NCBI RefSeq assembly: GCF_028994805.1
Contig: NZ_JAJQQP010000001.1
Location: 475,464-539,463, forward strand
Length of the DNA stretch: 64,000 nt
Direction of reading: 5' to 3'
Source: Promicromonospora iranensis
GTDB lineage: Bacteria > Actinomycetota > Actinomycetes > Actinomycetales > Cellulomonadaceae
Shown in pieces: positions 11,053 to 20,393 of the stretch. Both the position numbers and the translations under genes were made by a program. Each line of letters opens with the position of its first letter. Position 1 is the stretch's first letter. The notes beneath the pieces are model-generated. The model saw nothing but the letters and a program-made list of their open reading frames with translations, searched no databases and was not told the DNA's origin.

Positions 11053-12708
11053 TCAGCCGAGGCCGCGGATACCGTCCGGCCTGACCTCCACGAGATTGCC
11101 GTCGACCGACATCATCGTGCCGCCGAATCGCCCGCCCGTCCCGCTGTCAGCCGCGTCGTCGTGCTGCTCCCAGGCCACCTCGCCGGAGACCGCGTCCAGC
11201 GACACCAGCCCCGTACCGCCGTACCCGTTCTCGGTGAGCAGGAGCACGAACTGGCCGTCGGTGAAGGCCCGGGACACGTACACGGCCGTCTCGTCGGAAC
11301 CCGAGCCGTTCCACGTCCACCGCTTCTCACCGGTCAGGAGGTCCAGCCCACGGACCGACCCGGTGCTGGACAGGATCACCGCCGTCCCCGCGACCTGCGC
11401 GAGGAACATCTGGTTGTCCGTCCCCTCCTCGACCTCCCAGCGGAGGGTGCCGTCCGGCTCGTAGGCCCTCGTCCGCGCTCCCGGCCCACCGACGCCGACG
11501 AACGTGTCGGGCCCGGACCCGTCCACGGCGACCGGCTCGGCCGCGTACCCGTCGACCTCGCCGACGGCGTCCCCTGCGGTGTCGTAGAGGACGGTCCGCA
11601 CCTCCTCGTCGAACATGTATCCGGTGTACCCGCCGGAGCGGAGGCGCGCCACGCCGCCTGCCCCGGGCTCGATCTCGGTGCCGAGAAGCACGCCGTCCGC
11701 GGTGACGGCCGCCTCGATGCCGCAGCCGTACAGCTGGACCAGCATGTCGGAGATCCGCGCGCCGAAGGCGCCGGAGTCGAGCATGTCGCTCAGGTCCACC
11801 GCGGTACGTCCCCCGTCCCAGGACGTGCCGTACCAGTTGGCGCACTGGTTCGCAGGTGTGGGCCGGAACGGGATCGTCACCCGCCAGCGTTCCTCGCCCG
11901 TGAGGGCGTCCTCGGCACGGAGCGCGAGGTCCTGGCCGGCCTCGACCGTGCCCGTGCACTCCCCCATGTCGGTGCACTCCGCGTCGCCGAGGCCCGACGT
12001 CGGCGCTCGCCCGACCCGCTCCCCGCGCAGCACCGTGCCGTCCGGTCCGGGGCGGGCAGCACCGAAGCGCCGGCCGTCCGCCGGATCGAGGACGCGCTCC
12101 GACGAGACCACGCCGTCCGGCCCCACCACGGTGGCCGCCCGGTCGGCGCCGGAGCCCACCAGGCACACCAGGCCCGTCGTCGTGACCTCGCCCCAGCCCG
12201 CCGAGCCCATCGGCCCGCAGTCGGCATCCGCCCCGAGCGGGACCATCCAGGCCTCCACGCCCGTCGCCGCGTCGAGCGCGACCAGGTCCGTGCCCGTCTC
12301 GAACACGAGCACGTCCTCCAGCACCGCGGCCTCGGCCCCCAGCCCTTCGGCCAGGGCACGGCGGGAACCGACGGCGCCCTCCCACCTCCACGTCTCGACG
12401 AGCGGTGAGGACACGTCGACGACACCGCCGTGCATGTCGCGCATCCGGTCCATCCGTGCGCCGTCTCGCGCACCGTCGAGCGCCAGCCCGGTGCCGAACA
12501 GGATCGCCAGGACCGCTGCGGCCGGTGCGACGGCCCGCACCCGTCGGCCCAGCTCGCCCGACGACGACTCGCCGGGCGCGGACGCGGCACCGTCCTGCTC
12601 GCCCCCGGAACCCGCACCGGGCGGAGCGAGCGGTCCCTCGGGGTCGGCCGCGCCGTCGTCGATCAGGTCGAAGACGAACGCGCCACCCGGATCCCGATCA
12701 CGTGCCAT
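11053..12708 (-). CDS. PQQ-like beta-propeller membrane protein, paralogue B
   Basis: This 551-residue protein is very similar to A and C. It starts MARDRDPGGAFVFDLIDDG, has one membrane helix (VAPAAAVLAILFGTGLALDG), then a juxtamembrane helix DGARDGARMDRMRDMHGG and SSPLVETWRWEG leading into the propeller. Blade motifs are LVALDAATGVEAW, AEDALTGEERW and GLDLLTGEKRW. Cysteines are DCGPMG, LVCLVG, ECTDMGECTG, NQCANW and YGCGIE. It ends DGIRGLG. The 30 bases to the preceding paralogue and 61 to the following one fit a single transcript. The ATG at 12708 aligns with paralogues. Function is unknown; substrate capture or regulation of the upstream ABC exporter is a guess from context. Confidence 0.82.
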   Translation of the reverse strand: MARDRDPGGAFVFDLIDDGAADPEGPLAPPGAGSGGEQDGAASAPGESSSGELGRRVRAVAPAAAVLAILFGTGLALDGARDGARMDRMRDMHGGVVDVSSPLVETWRWEGAVGSRRALAEGLGAEAAVLEDVLVFETGTDLVALDAATGVEAWMVPLGADADCGPMGSAGWGEVTTTGLVCLVGSGADRAATVVGPDGVVSSERVLDPADGRRFGAARPGPDGTVLRGERVGRAPTSGLGDAECTDMGECTGTVEAGQDLALRAEDALTGEERWRVTIPFRPTPANQCANWYGTSWDGGRTAVDLSDMLDSGAFGARISDMLVQLYGCGIEAAVTADGVLLGTEIEPGAGGVARLRSGGYTGYMFDEEVRTVLYDTAGDAVGEVDGYAAEPVAVDGSGPDTFVGVGGPGARTRAYEPDGTLRWEVEEGTDNQMFLAQVAGTAVILSSTGSVRGLDLLTGEKRWTWNGSGSDETAVYVSRAFTDGQFVLLLTENGYGGTGLVSLDAVSGEVAWEQHDDAADSGTGGRFGGTMMSVDGNLVEVRPDGIRGLG

Positions 12709-12738
12709 GCGGTCGAGCGTATGCCGCTCGGGTCCCAC

Positions 12739-14394
12739 TCACCCGAGACCACGCACGCCGCGCGGGGTGACCTCCAGCAGGTTGCCGTCGACGGCCACCA
12801 GGTCACCGACCACTCCCTGCTCGACGGTGTCGCCGGCCGTCGGGTCGAGCGTGGTGAGCGGCCCGCCGCCCGCCCGGTCCCAGACCACCGCTCCGGAGGC
12901 CGCGTCGAGCGCCACCAGCCCTCGTGTCCCGCCGGCCTCGCCCTCGGTCAGCAGCAGCACCGACTCGCCGTCGGTGAAGGCCTGGGCCACCTGGGCGCTC
13001 CCGAAGTAGCCGCCGTCGTCCGCCGACGCCGGGGCCGAGCCGTCCCACACCCACCGCTCCGCGCCGGTGGCGAGATCCAGCCCGCGCACGCTCCCGGCGC
13101 CCGTGCTCACCACCGCCGTGTCACCCACCTGCGCGAGGAACTGCTGGCCGCCCGACTGGAGCGCGATGTCCCACCGGGGCGTGCCGTCCGGCTCGTAGGC
13201 GCGCAACCGTCGAGCGGGCTCGTCCACCGCGAGCAGCGTCGCCGGCCCGGCCTCGTCGGTGGTCCACGGGCCGAGCGGATAGCCGGTGACCTCGCCGACG
13301 ACCCGGCCGTCCGCGGCGTACAGGGTGGCGCGAGCGACGCCCTCGAAGCTCGTGGCGGCGTATCCGGCCGCACCGAGCCTGGTGACACCGCCCCCGCCCG
13401 GCTCGAGCTCCGTGCCGAGCACCACCCCGTCCGGCGTGACGGAGGCCTGGACGCCGCACCCCTGCAGGTCGACGAGGCCGACACCGACCCGCGCGCCGAA
13501 GGTGTCCGGGGCGAGCTGCCCGCTGAGGACGAGGCGATTCGCCGAGCCGCCCCAGGACCCGCCGAACGTGCGGGAGCACTGTGTGGCGTCCGCCGGCCGG
13601 AACGGGACGGTCGCAGTCCAGCGCTCCGCACCCGTTGCCGCGTCCTCCGCACGCAGCACCAGGTCCCGGCCCGCCTCGACGGTCCCGGTGCACTCGCCGA
13701 CGTCGGTGCACCCGGCATCGCCGACGTCGATCGCCGAGAGCAGCCCCACCCGCTTCGCGCGCAGCACCGTGCCGTCCGGCCCGACGTGGGGCTGCCCGTA
13801 CCGGCGCGCGTCGGCGGCGTCGAGGGCACGCGGGGCGGACGTCTCCCCGCCCGGCCGCACCGCGATGGCCTCGCGCTCGGCGCCGTGCCCCTGCAGGCAC
13901 ACCAGCGCTGCCGACCCCGGCCCGGTCCGGACGGACGAGACCATCGGCCCGCAGTCCGCGTTCCTGCCGAGCGGGACGCTCCAGGCTTCCTCGCCGGACG
14001 CCGGGTCCAGCGCGACGAGCTCGCCGTCGGACTCGAGCACCAGCACGCCGCCGAGCACCGCGACGTCGGTGGTGCTCTCGCCGCGGCCGACCGCGCCACC
14101 CCACACCCAGGTCTCCGCCAGGGGCGACGACACGTCGGTGACACCGCGGGGAAGGTCGCGCATCCGCTCGCTCCGCGCGTGGTCCCTGGCGTCGTCGACG
14201 GCGAGCCCGGTCCCGAGCACGATCGCCAGGACCGCCGCGACCTGTGCGGCCGCCCGCCGCTTCCGGCCAGGGCTGGGCGCCGGACCGGCCGGCGCACCCG
14301 CCCCGTCCGGGCTCGTCGGCGCATCGCGGGCGGCCACGTCGTCGTCGACCAGGTCGAAGACGAACGCATCGCCCTCGTCCGGCCCGCGCGCCAT
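12739..14394 (-). CDS. PQQ-like beta-propeller membrane protein, paralogue C
   Basis: This 551-residue protein has the same length and layout as paralogue B: MARGPDEGDAFVFDLVDDD, one helix (AAVLAIVLGTGLAVDD), then SSPLAETWVWGG and PQQ-like blades ([35 protein letters not shown]). Its cysteines are DCGPMV, LVCLQG, GCTDVGECTG, TQCSRT and QGCGVQ, again matching A, B and D. It ends RGVRGLG. A, B and C share a longer juxtamembrane sequence than D or E and look like a recent triplication. The ATG at 14394 is chosen over an upstream in-frame start because paralogue similarity begins there. Confidence 0.82.
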   Translation of the reverse strand: MARGPDEGDAFVFDLVDDDVAARDAPTSPDGAGAPAGPAPSPGRKRRAAAQVAAVLAIVLGTGLAVDDARDHARSERMRDLPRGVTDVSSPLAETWVWGGAVGRGESTTDVAVLGGVLVLESDGELVALDPASGEEAWSVPLGRNADCGPMVSSVRTGPGSAALVCLQGHGAEREAIAVRPGGETSAPRALDAADARRYGQPHVGPDGTVLRAKRVGLLSAIDVGDAGCTDVGECTGTVEAGRDLVLRAEDAATGAERWTATVPFRPADATQCSRTFGGSWGGSANRLVLSGQLAPDTFGARVGVGLVDLQGCGVQASVTPDGVVLGTELEPGGGGVTRLGAAGYAATSFEGVARATLYAADGRVVGEVTGYPLGPWTTDEAGPATLLAVDEPARRLRAYEPDGTPRWDIALQSGGQQFLAQVGDTAVVSTGAGSVRGLDLATGAERWVWDGSAPASADDGGYFGSAQVAQAFTDGESVLLLTEGEAGGTRGLVALDAASGAVVWDRAGGGPLTTLDPTAGDTVEQGVVGDLVAVDGNLLEVTPRGVRGLG

Positions 14395-14438
14395 GCGGCA
14401 GAGCGTAGCGCCAGGCGGTTCAACCGGTCCGGCGAGCC

Positions 14439-16049
14439 TCACCCCAGACCGCGCAGGCCCTCCCGGGTGAGCTCGACGAGGCGCCCGCCGACGGCGACCA
14501 CCGGGCCGGTCATCGGCATCTCCCAGAGCTGCCTGCCGGTGTCCAGGTCGAGAGTGACGAGCCGGCCCTCGCCGCCACCGTCCCGCGACAGGTGCGCGAG
14601 CGCCAGCGCCTCACCGTCGGTCAGGGTCCGGTAGCGGGTGAGCCCGGTCAGGTCGTCCCGGCCCCACGTCCAGAGCTCCCTACCGGTGGACCGGTCCCGG
14701 CCCACCACCGAGCTCCCGCGGTCCACGACCACCACGTCCCGGCCGGCGAGCAGGACGCTCCAGCCGTACCGCTCCGACCAGGCCACCGAGCCGTCCTCGC
14801 GCTGCGCCTCGAACCCCGATCCGTCGGTCCTCGTCGTGACGAACCACAGGTCGTCGGGCGCGTCGGGCGACGTCGGCCCGACCCGCACCGAGCCGTCCAG
14901 GGTCTGCAGGGTCTCACCGGCCTCGTCCACGACCGTCGTGCCGGGCCCCTCGCCCTCCAGGGCGAAGCGGGCGGGACCGAGCTCCGTGACCCACGCCGGC
15001 ACGGAGCCGTCCGCGTCGGCGGCCAGGTCGAGCCGTGTGCCCGACACCGACAGGGTCGCCGACACGCCGCACCCGTCGACGACCACCGTCTCGGCCCCCG
15101 CTCTGACGGCGACCACGTCGGTGTCGACGGCCGACCCGACGGCCGGCCAGTCGCCGGGCTCCACCGCCGCCTGGCAGTTCATCGAGTTCATCGGGTCGAA
15201 CTCGACGACGGCCCTCCAGCGTGCGGTGCCCGTCCGGGCGTCCTCCGCGACGACGAGGAGGTCACGGCCGGTGGTCAGGGCCTCGGGCGAGCAGCCGACC
15301 GCCGGGTCGCACTGCACCGCCCGGGCGGGCTCGCCGGTCCGGCTGGTCCGCGCGACCAGCCCGTCCGGTCCCGGGAACACCTGCTCGCCCGGTGCCAGGT
15401 CCGCGGACCGCGCCCTGGTGCTCCCGTCCGGGGCGATGGTGAGCACCTCGCGCGCATCGTCCGCGCCGTGCACGCACACCAGCGCCTCGGTCGACGTCGA
15501 TGCGTCGTAGCCGGTCGGGCCGCAGGTGGCGCGCTCGCCCAGCGGAACACGCCAGACCACCTCGCCGCGCTCGGGATCGATGGCCACGACGTCCTCGAAG
15601 CCCGGCAGGACCGGCTCGCCCCGGTCCGGCGATGGGGCCGACCACGGCCGCTGCGCCTTCGCCGGTGGCACCACGAGCAGCCGGCCCATCGTCACCACCT
15701 GCTGCTCCGTGGGCATGCCCTGGACCTGCTCGGCAAGCGTGTCGAACGGCACGGTCCAGGTCTCCGTGGGCCGGGCCGCGAGCGACGCGACGCCCACCGG
15801 CGAGGTGCGCATGAGGTCCTCGCGCCGATCGTCCCGCACCAGGTCGACGGCGGCGACGGTGACCGCGACGACGGTGACGCCGGCGGCGACGAGCAGCCAG
15901 GTCCGGCGCGGCACCCGCGACAGCCTGACCAGGAGCGAAGGTCGATCCGGGGGCGGGACAGGGGTGCCCGGTCCGTCGCCGACGCCGTCCGGCCCGTTCT
16001 CCTCGACCAGGTCGAAGACGACGGAATCCTGCTTGTCGGGCCGGGCCAT
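14439..16049 (-). CDS. PQQ-like beta-propeller membrane protein, paralogue D
   Basis: The 536-residue protein begins MARPDKQDSVVFDLVEENG. Its membrane helix (TWLLVAAGVTVVAVTVAAVD) is followed by VGVASLAARPTETW, which is closer to paralogue E (AGVRSLATKPTQLW) than to A-C. The propeller repeats read VVAIDPERGEVVW, VAEDARTGTARW, GRDRSTGRELW and TLDLDTGRQLW. Cysteines are TCGPTG, LVCVHG, QCDPAVGCSPE, MNCQAA and DGCGVS. It ends EGLRGLG. The first blade is longer than in A-C because of an inserted Pro-rich loop (VVPPAKAQRPWSAPSPDRG). It lies 63 bases from E and 44 from C on the same strand. Confidence 0.82.
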   Translation of the reverse strand: MARPDKQDSVVFDLVEENGPDGVGDGPGTPVPPPDRPSLLVRLSRVPRRTWLLVAAGVTVVAVTVAAVDLVRDDRREDLMRTSPVGVASLAARPTETWTVPFDTLAEQVQGMPTEQQVVTMGRLLVVPPAKAQRPWSAPSPDRGEPVLPGFEDVVAIDPERGEVVWRVPLGERATCGPTGYDASTSTEALVCVHGADDAREVLTIAPDGSTRARSADLAPGEQVFPGPDGLVARTSRTGEPARAVQCDPAVGCSPEALTTGRDLLVVAEDARTGTARWRAVVEFDPMNSMNCQAAVEPGDWPAVGSAVDTDVVAVRAGAETVVVDGCGVSATLSVSGTRLDLAADADGSVPAWVTELGPARFALEGEGPGTTVVDEAGETLQTLDGSVRVGPTSPDAPDDLWFVTTRTDGSGFEAQREDGSVAWSERYGWSVLLAGRDVVVVDRGSSVVGRDRSTGRELWTWGRDDLTGLTRYRTLTDGEALALAHLSRDGGGEGRLVTLDLDTGRQLWEMPMTGPVVAVGGRLVELTREGLRGLG

Positions 16050-16112
16050 GGCGGGAGCCTACCTGCGTGACCCGTGCGCTCGGAGTGGACCCTGCGCAGG
16101 ATCCGCCGGCGG

Positions 16113-17906
16113 TCAGCCGAGGCCCACCACGCCCTCTTGCGTGACCTGTGCCAGGTACCCGTCGACACTGATCAGCTGGGTGTAGGGGGTCTCCTGCTCG
16201 ATCTCCCAGCGCAGCGCACCGTCCCGGAGGTCCACGGCCAGCAGCCGCAGGCCGGACGCGCTGCCGCTCGGGTCGGCGCTCACCGGCAGCAGCAGGGTGT
16301 CGCCGTCCGTGTAGGCCCCGAAGATCGTCGACTCCGCCGCCCACGCCATGTCGCCGAACGAGAGGACCTCGGGGTCGAGCGTCCACCGGTCCGCTCCCGT
16401 ACCGAGGTCGATGCCGCGCACGGCGCCCTGCTCGTCCAGGACGACGGCGGTACCGGACACGCGGGCCAGGAGCGTGGTGGCCCTGAGCCGCGGAGCGGAC
16501 CAGAGCCGTGCCCCGGCATCGCCCTCGACCGTGGACCTGGCCTCCGCGTGGACGCCCACCCGCTCCAGCAGGATGCCCGGGTCACGGCCGTCGGTGGCCC
16601 ACGGCACCAGGGCCTGCCCCTCGAGCGGGACGGTCGCGCCGTGCGGCAGGTGCACCACGTCCCTGGGGGCGGCACCGGTGACCGCCGTGTCGGGGCCGAC
16701 CCAGCCGCCGTCGGGCAGGGACGCGAACGATGCGGTGTCCACGCCGTCGGCCGGTGGATCGTCCGCGTTCTCCGGGTCGTCCAGCCGCGTGCCGTCGAGC
16801 AGGAACGCCGCCGAGACCCCGCATCCCTGTACCTCCAGCACGTCACCGTGCAGGTCCCAGCCCAGCGCGCCGGCGACGTCGAGGACCGGGGCGCCGGTCT
16901 CGTCGTAGGTGAGGCAGCTGTCGGGGCGTGGAGCCCCGAAGGCCACCGTGTCGCTCCAGCGCTCCGTGCCCGTCGCGGCGTCCTCCACGCGGACCGTCAG
17001 ATCGGGCCCGACGAAGGCCTTCGGGAGATGCGGGGCGCCCAGCTTGTCGACCACCACGGGGCGCTGCTCCTGCTCGCCGCCCAGGGGCTCGAAGTGGATG
17101 AGACCGCCGCCGGGGGCGGGCATGACCTGGGCGGCCGGGTCGAGCTCGCGGGTCTGCGTGGCGCCGTCGGCCTCGACGACCGTGACGTTCTGCACCCGTT
17201 CACCGCCGTCACCGGACGACGTGACGCAGACCAGCGGGTCGGCCGGCGCACCGGACGCGGGCCCTCCGGTGCCGCGGTGAGTCGTCGGACCGCAGCTCAG
17301 GTCCTTCTCGAGGTCGACGGTCCACAGGTCCTCGCCCGACGCCGGGTCCACGCCGCGGACCTTCGCGTCGCCCGCGATCGCGAGCACACCCGGCATCGCG
17401 ACGAGGGTCGCGGCGATCGGGTTCTCCAGGTCCGTCGACCACAGCTGGGTGGGCTTCGTCGCCAGGCTCCGCACCCCGGCAGGCGTGGCGAGGAGCGCCT
17501 GCTCGCGCAGCCGTGCGTCCACGAGCACCCCGGCCGCCACCGCCAGCACGACGACGGACACCGCGCTCCCGACCAGCAGCACCTTGCCGCGGCGGGTGCT
17601 GGGCAGCCGCCGTCGGACGGCCGCCCCACCCCGCCGCGCGGTTCGCCCGACCGCGGCCCGGGCACCGGTGAGCGCCGGCGCCACCCGGCCAGGTGCACGG
17701 GGCGCCGGCTCGTCGGCCCGGTCCGCGGCGGCGTCCGGCTCGACCGTGTCCGGACCGCCGCCGTCGCCGCCGTCCGGGCCCTCCGCGCCGTCCGTGCCAC
17801 CGGCGTCGGAGACGCCGGGGACCTCGTCGATGAGGTCGAAGGTGTGTACCTTCGACGGCTCGGGCGTCCCGTTCCCGGTCTCGTCGTGCTCGGTGCGTTC
17901 GGTCAC
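16113..17906 (-). CDS. PQQ-like beta-propeller membrane protein, paralogue E (exporter-coupled)
   Basis: This 597-residue protein is the first paralogue after the ABC permease. The GTG at 17906 overlaps the permease stop as GTGA. The motif is VHTFDLIDEVPG at about residues 20-31. A long Asp/Gly/Pro-rich linker and an Arg-rich stretch then precede the membrane helix (LLVGSAVSVVVLAVAAGVLV). Blade motifs are RGVDPASGEDLW, RVEDAATGTERW and GIDLGTGADRW. It keeps the cysteines SCGPTT/LVCVTS and DSCLTY/QGCGVS but lacks the middle CX(5-6)C pair of A-D. It ends EGVVGLG. The overlap ties this protein to the exporter and makes it the best candidate for a direct partner. Confidence 0.82.
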   Translation of the reverse strand: MTERTEHDETGNGTPEPSKVHTFDLIDEVPGVSDAGGTDGAEGPDGGDGGGPDTVEPDAAADRADEPAPRAPGRVAPALTGARAAVGRTARRGGAAVRRRLPSTRRGKVLLVGSAVSVVVLAVAAGVLVDARLREQALLATPAGVRSLATKPTQLWSTDLENPIAATLVAMPGVLAIAGDAKVRGVDPASGEDLWTVDLEKDLSCGPTTHRGTGGPASGAPADPLVCVTSSGDGGERVQNVTVVEADGATQTRELDPAAQVMPAPGGGLIHFEPLGGEQEQRPVVVDKLGAPHLPKAFVGPDLTVRVEDAATGTERWSDTVAFGAPRPDSCLTYDETGAPVLDVAGALGWDLHGDVLEVQGCGVSAAFLLDGTRLDDPENADDPPADGVDTASFASLPDGGWVGPDTAVTGAAPRDVVHLPHGATVPLEGQALVPWATDGRDPGILLERVGVHAEARSTVEGDAGARLWSAPRLRATTLLARVSGTAVVLDEQGAVRGIDLGTGADRWTLDPEVLSFGDMAWAAESTIFGAYTDGDTLLLPVSADPSGSASGLRLLAVDLRDGALRWEIEQETPYTQLISVDGYLAQVTQEGVVGLG

Positions 17907-19105
17907 GCCCCGAGGGTAGTGCCCCGCTCCGCGGCCATGGCCGTCTTCCAGCTGACCCGGCCGCCGGTCTGCATGAGCGCCCCGCGGTAGGCGCGCTCGC
18001 TCAGGAGCACCGCGCCGAGCGTGGCCACCACGAGGATCAGGAGCGACACGAGCGGCTCCCACCAGAGCGCGTCGCCGTTCAGCACCCGCACCGGCATCGA
18101 CACGATGGAGGCCGGCGGGATGTAGGACAGGACGCGCTCGAACGTGCCGTCGGCCGAGAACGTGACCACGTAGACGCCCATGAGCAGCATCATGAGAGGG
18201 CTGGTCGTGTACTGGAGGTCCTCCGTCCGCGACGCGAGGGAGCCGGCCACCGCGTACAGGGCGGCCATCGCGACGAACCCGACGGTGAAGAAGACGACGA
18301 ACCAGAGCATGGTGGCGGTCATCGCGGGCAGGATCGCTGACAGGTCGGTGAACGAGACCCCGATGAGTCCGACGCCGGCGAGCAGCAGGTTCTGCCCCAG
18401 TGCGATCACGGAGCTGCCGATGATCTTGCCCGCCAGGAGCTGTCGCAGCGGCACCGCGGTGGCGATGATCTCGACGAGCCGGGACTGCTTCTCCTCGATC
18501 ACGCTCCCCGCGATCATCGCGCCCGAGCCGACGGCACCCGTGAAGAACAGGAACGCGAGGACGAACCCGGCCACGAGCACGACCTGCGGGTCCACCGGGT
18601 TGCCGTCGAGCCGCTCGGTCTCTACCTCGCTGCCCGCGGTCAGGGCGTTCATGCTCGTGCCCGCGTCGGCCGCCCGGTCGGCCAGGACCTGGTCCCGCAC
18701 CGTGGTCCCGATCAGCTGGGTGAGATCCGGGTCCGGTTCCCGCCAGCCGGACAGGGTCCAGCTGTCGGTGCCGGACGCTGCCCCGGAGCTGAGCCACGCG
18801 TCGGCGGTCTCGTCGTCGAGCGCGGCCTCGGCGGCCGACGCGTCGTCGACCGGGAGCATGCTGAGCTCGATCTGCCGGTCGTCCGACGCCGCGTCGGCCG
18901 CGGCGGACTCCAGCGCCGTCACCGCCGACTCGTCCCCGGCGACCACCGCGACCTCGAACGACTGGGTGCGGCCCTCCATGAAGGACGTGAAGCCGATCAG
19001 CCCGCCGATCATCGCGACGGTCACCGCGAGGCCGATCAGGAACCCCTTGTTGAGCGCCCGCACGACGATCTCGCGGGTCGCCACCACCATCCATGCGTTG
19101 CTCAT
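17903..19105 (-). CDS. ABC-2 type permease, NatB-like
   Basis: The 400-residue protein has the NatB/YhaP layout. There is a first helix (FLIGLAVTVAMIGGLIGF, about residues 21-38), then an extracytoplasmic domain of roughly 150 residues, then five or six helices between about residues 170 and 375. The conserved cytoplasmic element VIEEKQSRLVEIIATAVPLRQLLAGK, seen in pieces as EEKQSR and LLAGKIIG, is the coupling region of ABC-2 exporters. With the adjacent ATPase it should form an exporter; NatAB homologues expel Na+ or act on toxic peptides, but no substrate can be assigned here. The start overlaps the ATPase stop as ATGA, and the stop overlaps paralogue E. Confidence 0.88.
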   Translation of the reverse strand: MSNAWMVVATREIVVRALNKGFLIGLAVTVAMIGGLIGFTSFMEGRTQSFEVAVVAGDESAVTALESAAADAASDDRQIELSMLPVDDASAAEAALDDETADAWLSSGAASGTDSWTLSGWREPDPDLTQLIGTTVRDQVLADRAADAGTSMNALTAGSEVETERLDGNPVDPQVVLVAGFVLAFLFFTGAVGSGAMIAGSVIEEKQSRLVEIIATAVPLRQLLAGKIIGSSVIALGQNLLLAGVGLIGVSFTDLSAILPAMTATMLWFVVFFTVGFVAMAALYAVAGSLASRTEDLQYTTSPLMMLLMGVYVVTFSADGTFERVLSYIPPASIVSMPVRVLNGDALWWEPLVSLLILVVATLGAVLLSERAYRGALMQTGGRVSWKTAMAAERGTTLGA

Positions 19106-20010
19106 GCCGTCACCTCACGGTAGATCTGGGCCAGCGTCGGCCTCACGGGGGAGAACTCGCGGACTGCGCCACGTTCCAGGGCCGCGGCCAGGAGGCGGGT
19201 GGCCGCGGTGTCGTCGTGCACCTCGACCAGTGCGGACGGGCCGTCCACGTCCACGGCCAGCACGCCCGGAACACCGCGGACAAAGCCTGCGTCGCCCGAC
19301 AGCACCAGCCGGTGCCTCGTGACACCCTGGGCCCGCAGCTCGTCCGGCGTGCCGTTCGCGAGGACCCGGCCGCCACCGAGGATCACGAGCCGCTCGCACA
19401 GCCGCTCCACGAGGTCGAGCTGGTGCGAGCTGAACAGCACGGGCACGCCGCGCCGCGTGTGCTCTCGCAGGAGGTCGGCCATCGCGTCGACGGCTGCCGG
19501 GTCCAGGCCGCTGAACGGCTCGTCCAGGACGAGCGCCTTCGGCTGGCCCATGATCGCCGCGACGATCTGCACACGCTGCTGGTTGCCCAGCGACAGCTTC
19601 TCCACGTGCTCCTTCGCGCGGTCCGCGAGCCCGAGGCGGTCGAGGTGCTCCAGCACCTCCCGCCGGGCGACGGACGGGGCGATGCCGCGCAGGCGGGCCA
19701 GGTAGACGAGCTGCTCCAGCACCGGCTGCTTCGGGTAGAGGCCGCGCTCCTCGGGCATGTACCCGAACTCTCGGCGATCGTGCCGGGTGACCGGGGCGCC
19801 GTCGAACCGCACCTCGCCGCTCGTGATCGCCAGGACACCCATGATCATGCGCATGGTCGTCGTCTTGCCGGCGCCGTTGCCGCCCACGAAACCAGTGAGC
19901 AGGCCCGACGACGCCGTGAAGCTCACACCGTCCACCGCTCGCCGGGGCGCACCGCCCGACAAGAACACGCGGGTCAGGTCCCGCACCTCCAGATCGCTCA
20001 TGGCGGCCAC
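19102..20010 (-). CDS. ABC transporter ATPase, NatA-like
   Basis: The 302-residue protein has all ABC ATPase motifs: Walker A FVGGNGAGKTTTM (about residues 41-53), Q-loop region FGYMPEERGLYP, signature LSLGNQQRVQ, Walker B ALVLDEPFSGLD, D-loop and the switch His in LFSSHQLDLVE. The PEERGLYP element and the C-terminal accessory region are typical of the NatA/DUF4162 group. In Walker A the more usual second proline-like position is Gly-Gly-Asn, as in other NatA proteins. It is the first gene of the minus-strand cluster. ATG at 20001 (MSDLEV) is an equally good start. Confidence 0.93.
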   Translation of the reverse strand: MAAMSDLEVRDLTRVFLSGGAPRRAVDGVSFTASSGLLTGFVGGNGAGKTTTMRMIMGVLAITSGEVRFDGAPVTRHDRREFGYMPEERGLYPKQPVLEQLVYLARLRGIAPSVARREVLEHLDRLGLADRAKEHVEKLSLGNQQRVQIVAAIMGQPKALVLDEPFSGLDPAAVDAMADLLREHTRRGVPVLFSSHQLDLVERLCERLVILGGGRVLANGTPDELRAQGVTRHRLVLSGDAGFVRGVPGVLAVDVDGPSALVEVHDDTAATRLLAAALERGAVREFSPVRPTLAQIYREVTA

Positions 20011-20393
20011 GCTATGGCGGCGCGGGCACCGATGAGATCCGCCGCAAGAGGGACCCGCCTCACCCTCTGGGTGGGCACCAGCCCCAGTGTGGTCGGCAAA
20101 GTGTCAGAAGATCGGCATTTCGAGTTGCCGATCATGCGACATTCTGCCGACCACGGTGTGTGTACCCGCATCTGACCTGGTATTACACGTACCGGTTGCC
20201 GATGGCGTTCTGCCACGTATTGTCCCGACCGGAGTGCCGTATGAAGAACAGCGGCACTGAATGGTTCGTCGGCCCGTCCACGGAGAAATGAGCACAGTGC
20301 TCCGGCGGATGCTTCGCGGTCCGGTACTCAGCTACCGAAACGTCATGGCAGAAGGGCACAAGGCAGTATCTGAACCCGCAGGGGGAGCTAAGC
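20011..20393. promoter_or_regulatory. Divergent intergenic region with inverted repeat
   Basis: This 383-base gap between the ABC cluster (minus) and the proline-rich gene (plus) holds no convincing gene. It is less GC-rich than its surroundings. GATCGGCA (20110-20117) and TGCCGATC (20126-20133) form an 8-bp inverted repeat with an eight-base spacer. ATTCTGCCGA (20141-20150) is the reverse of a motif repeated downstream of the proline-rich gene. The region must hold promoters in both directions, but I could not fix a -10/-35 pair. Confidence 0.5.
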
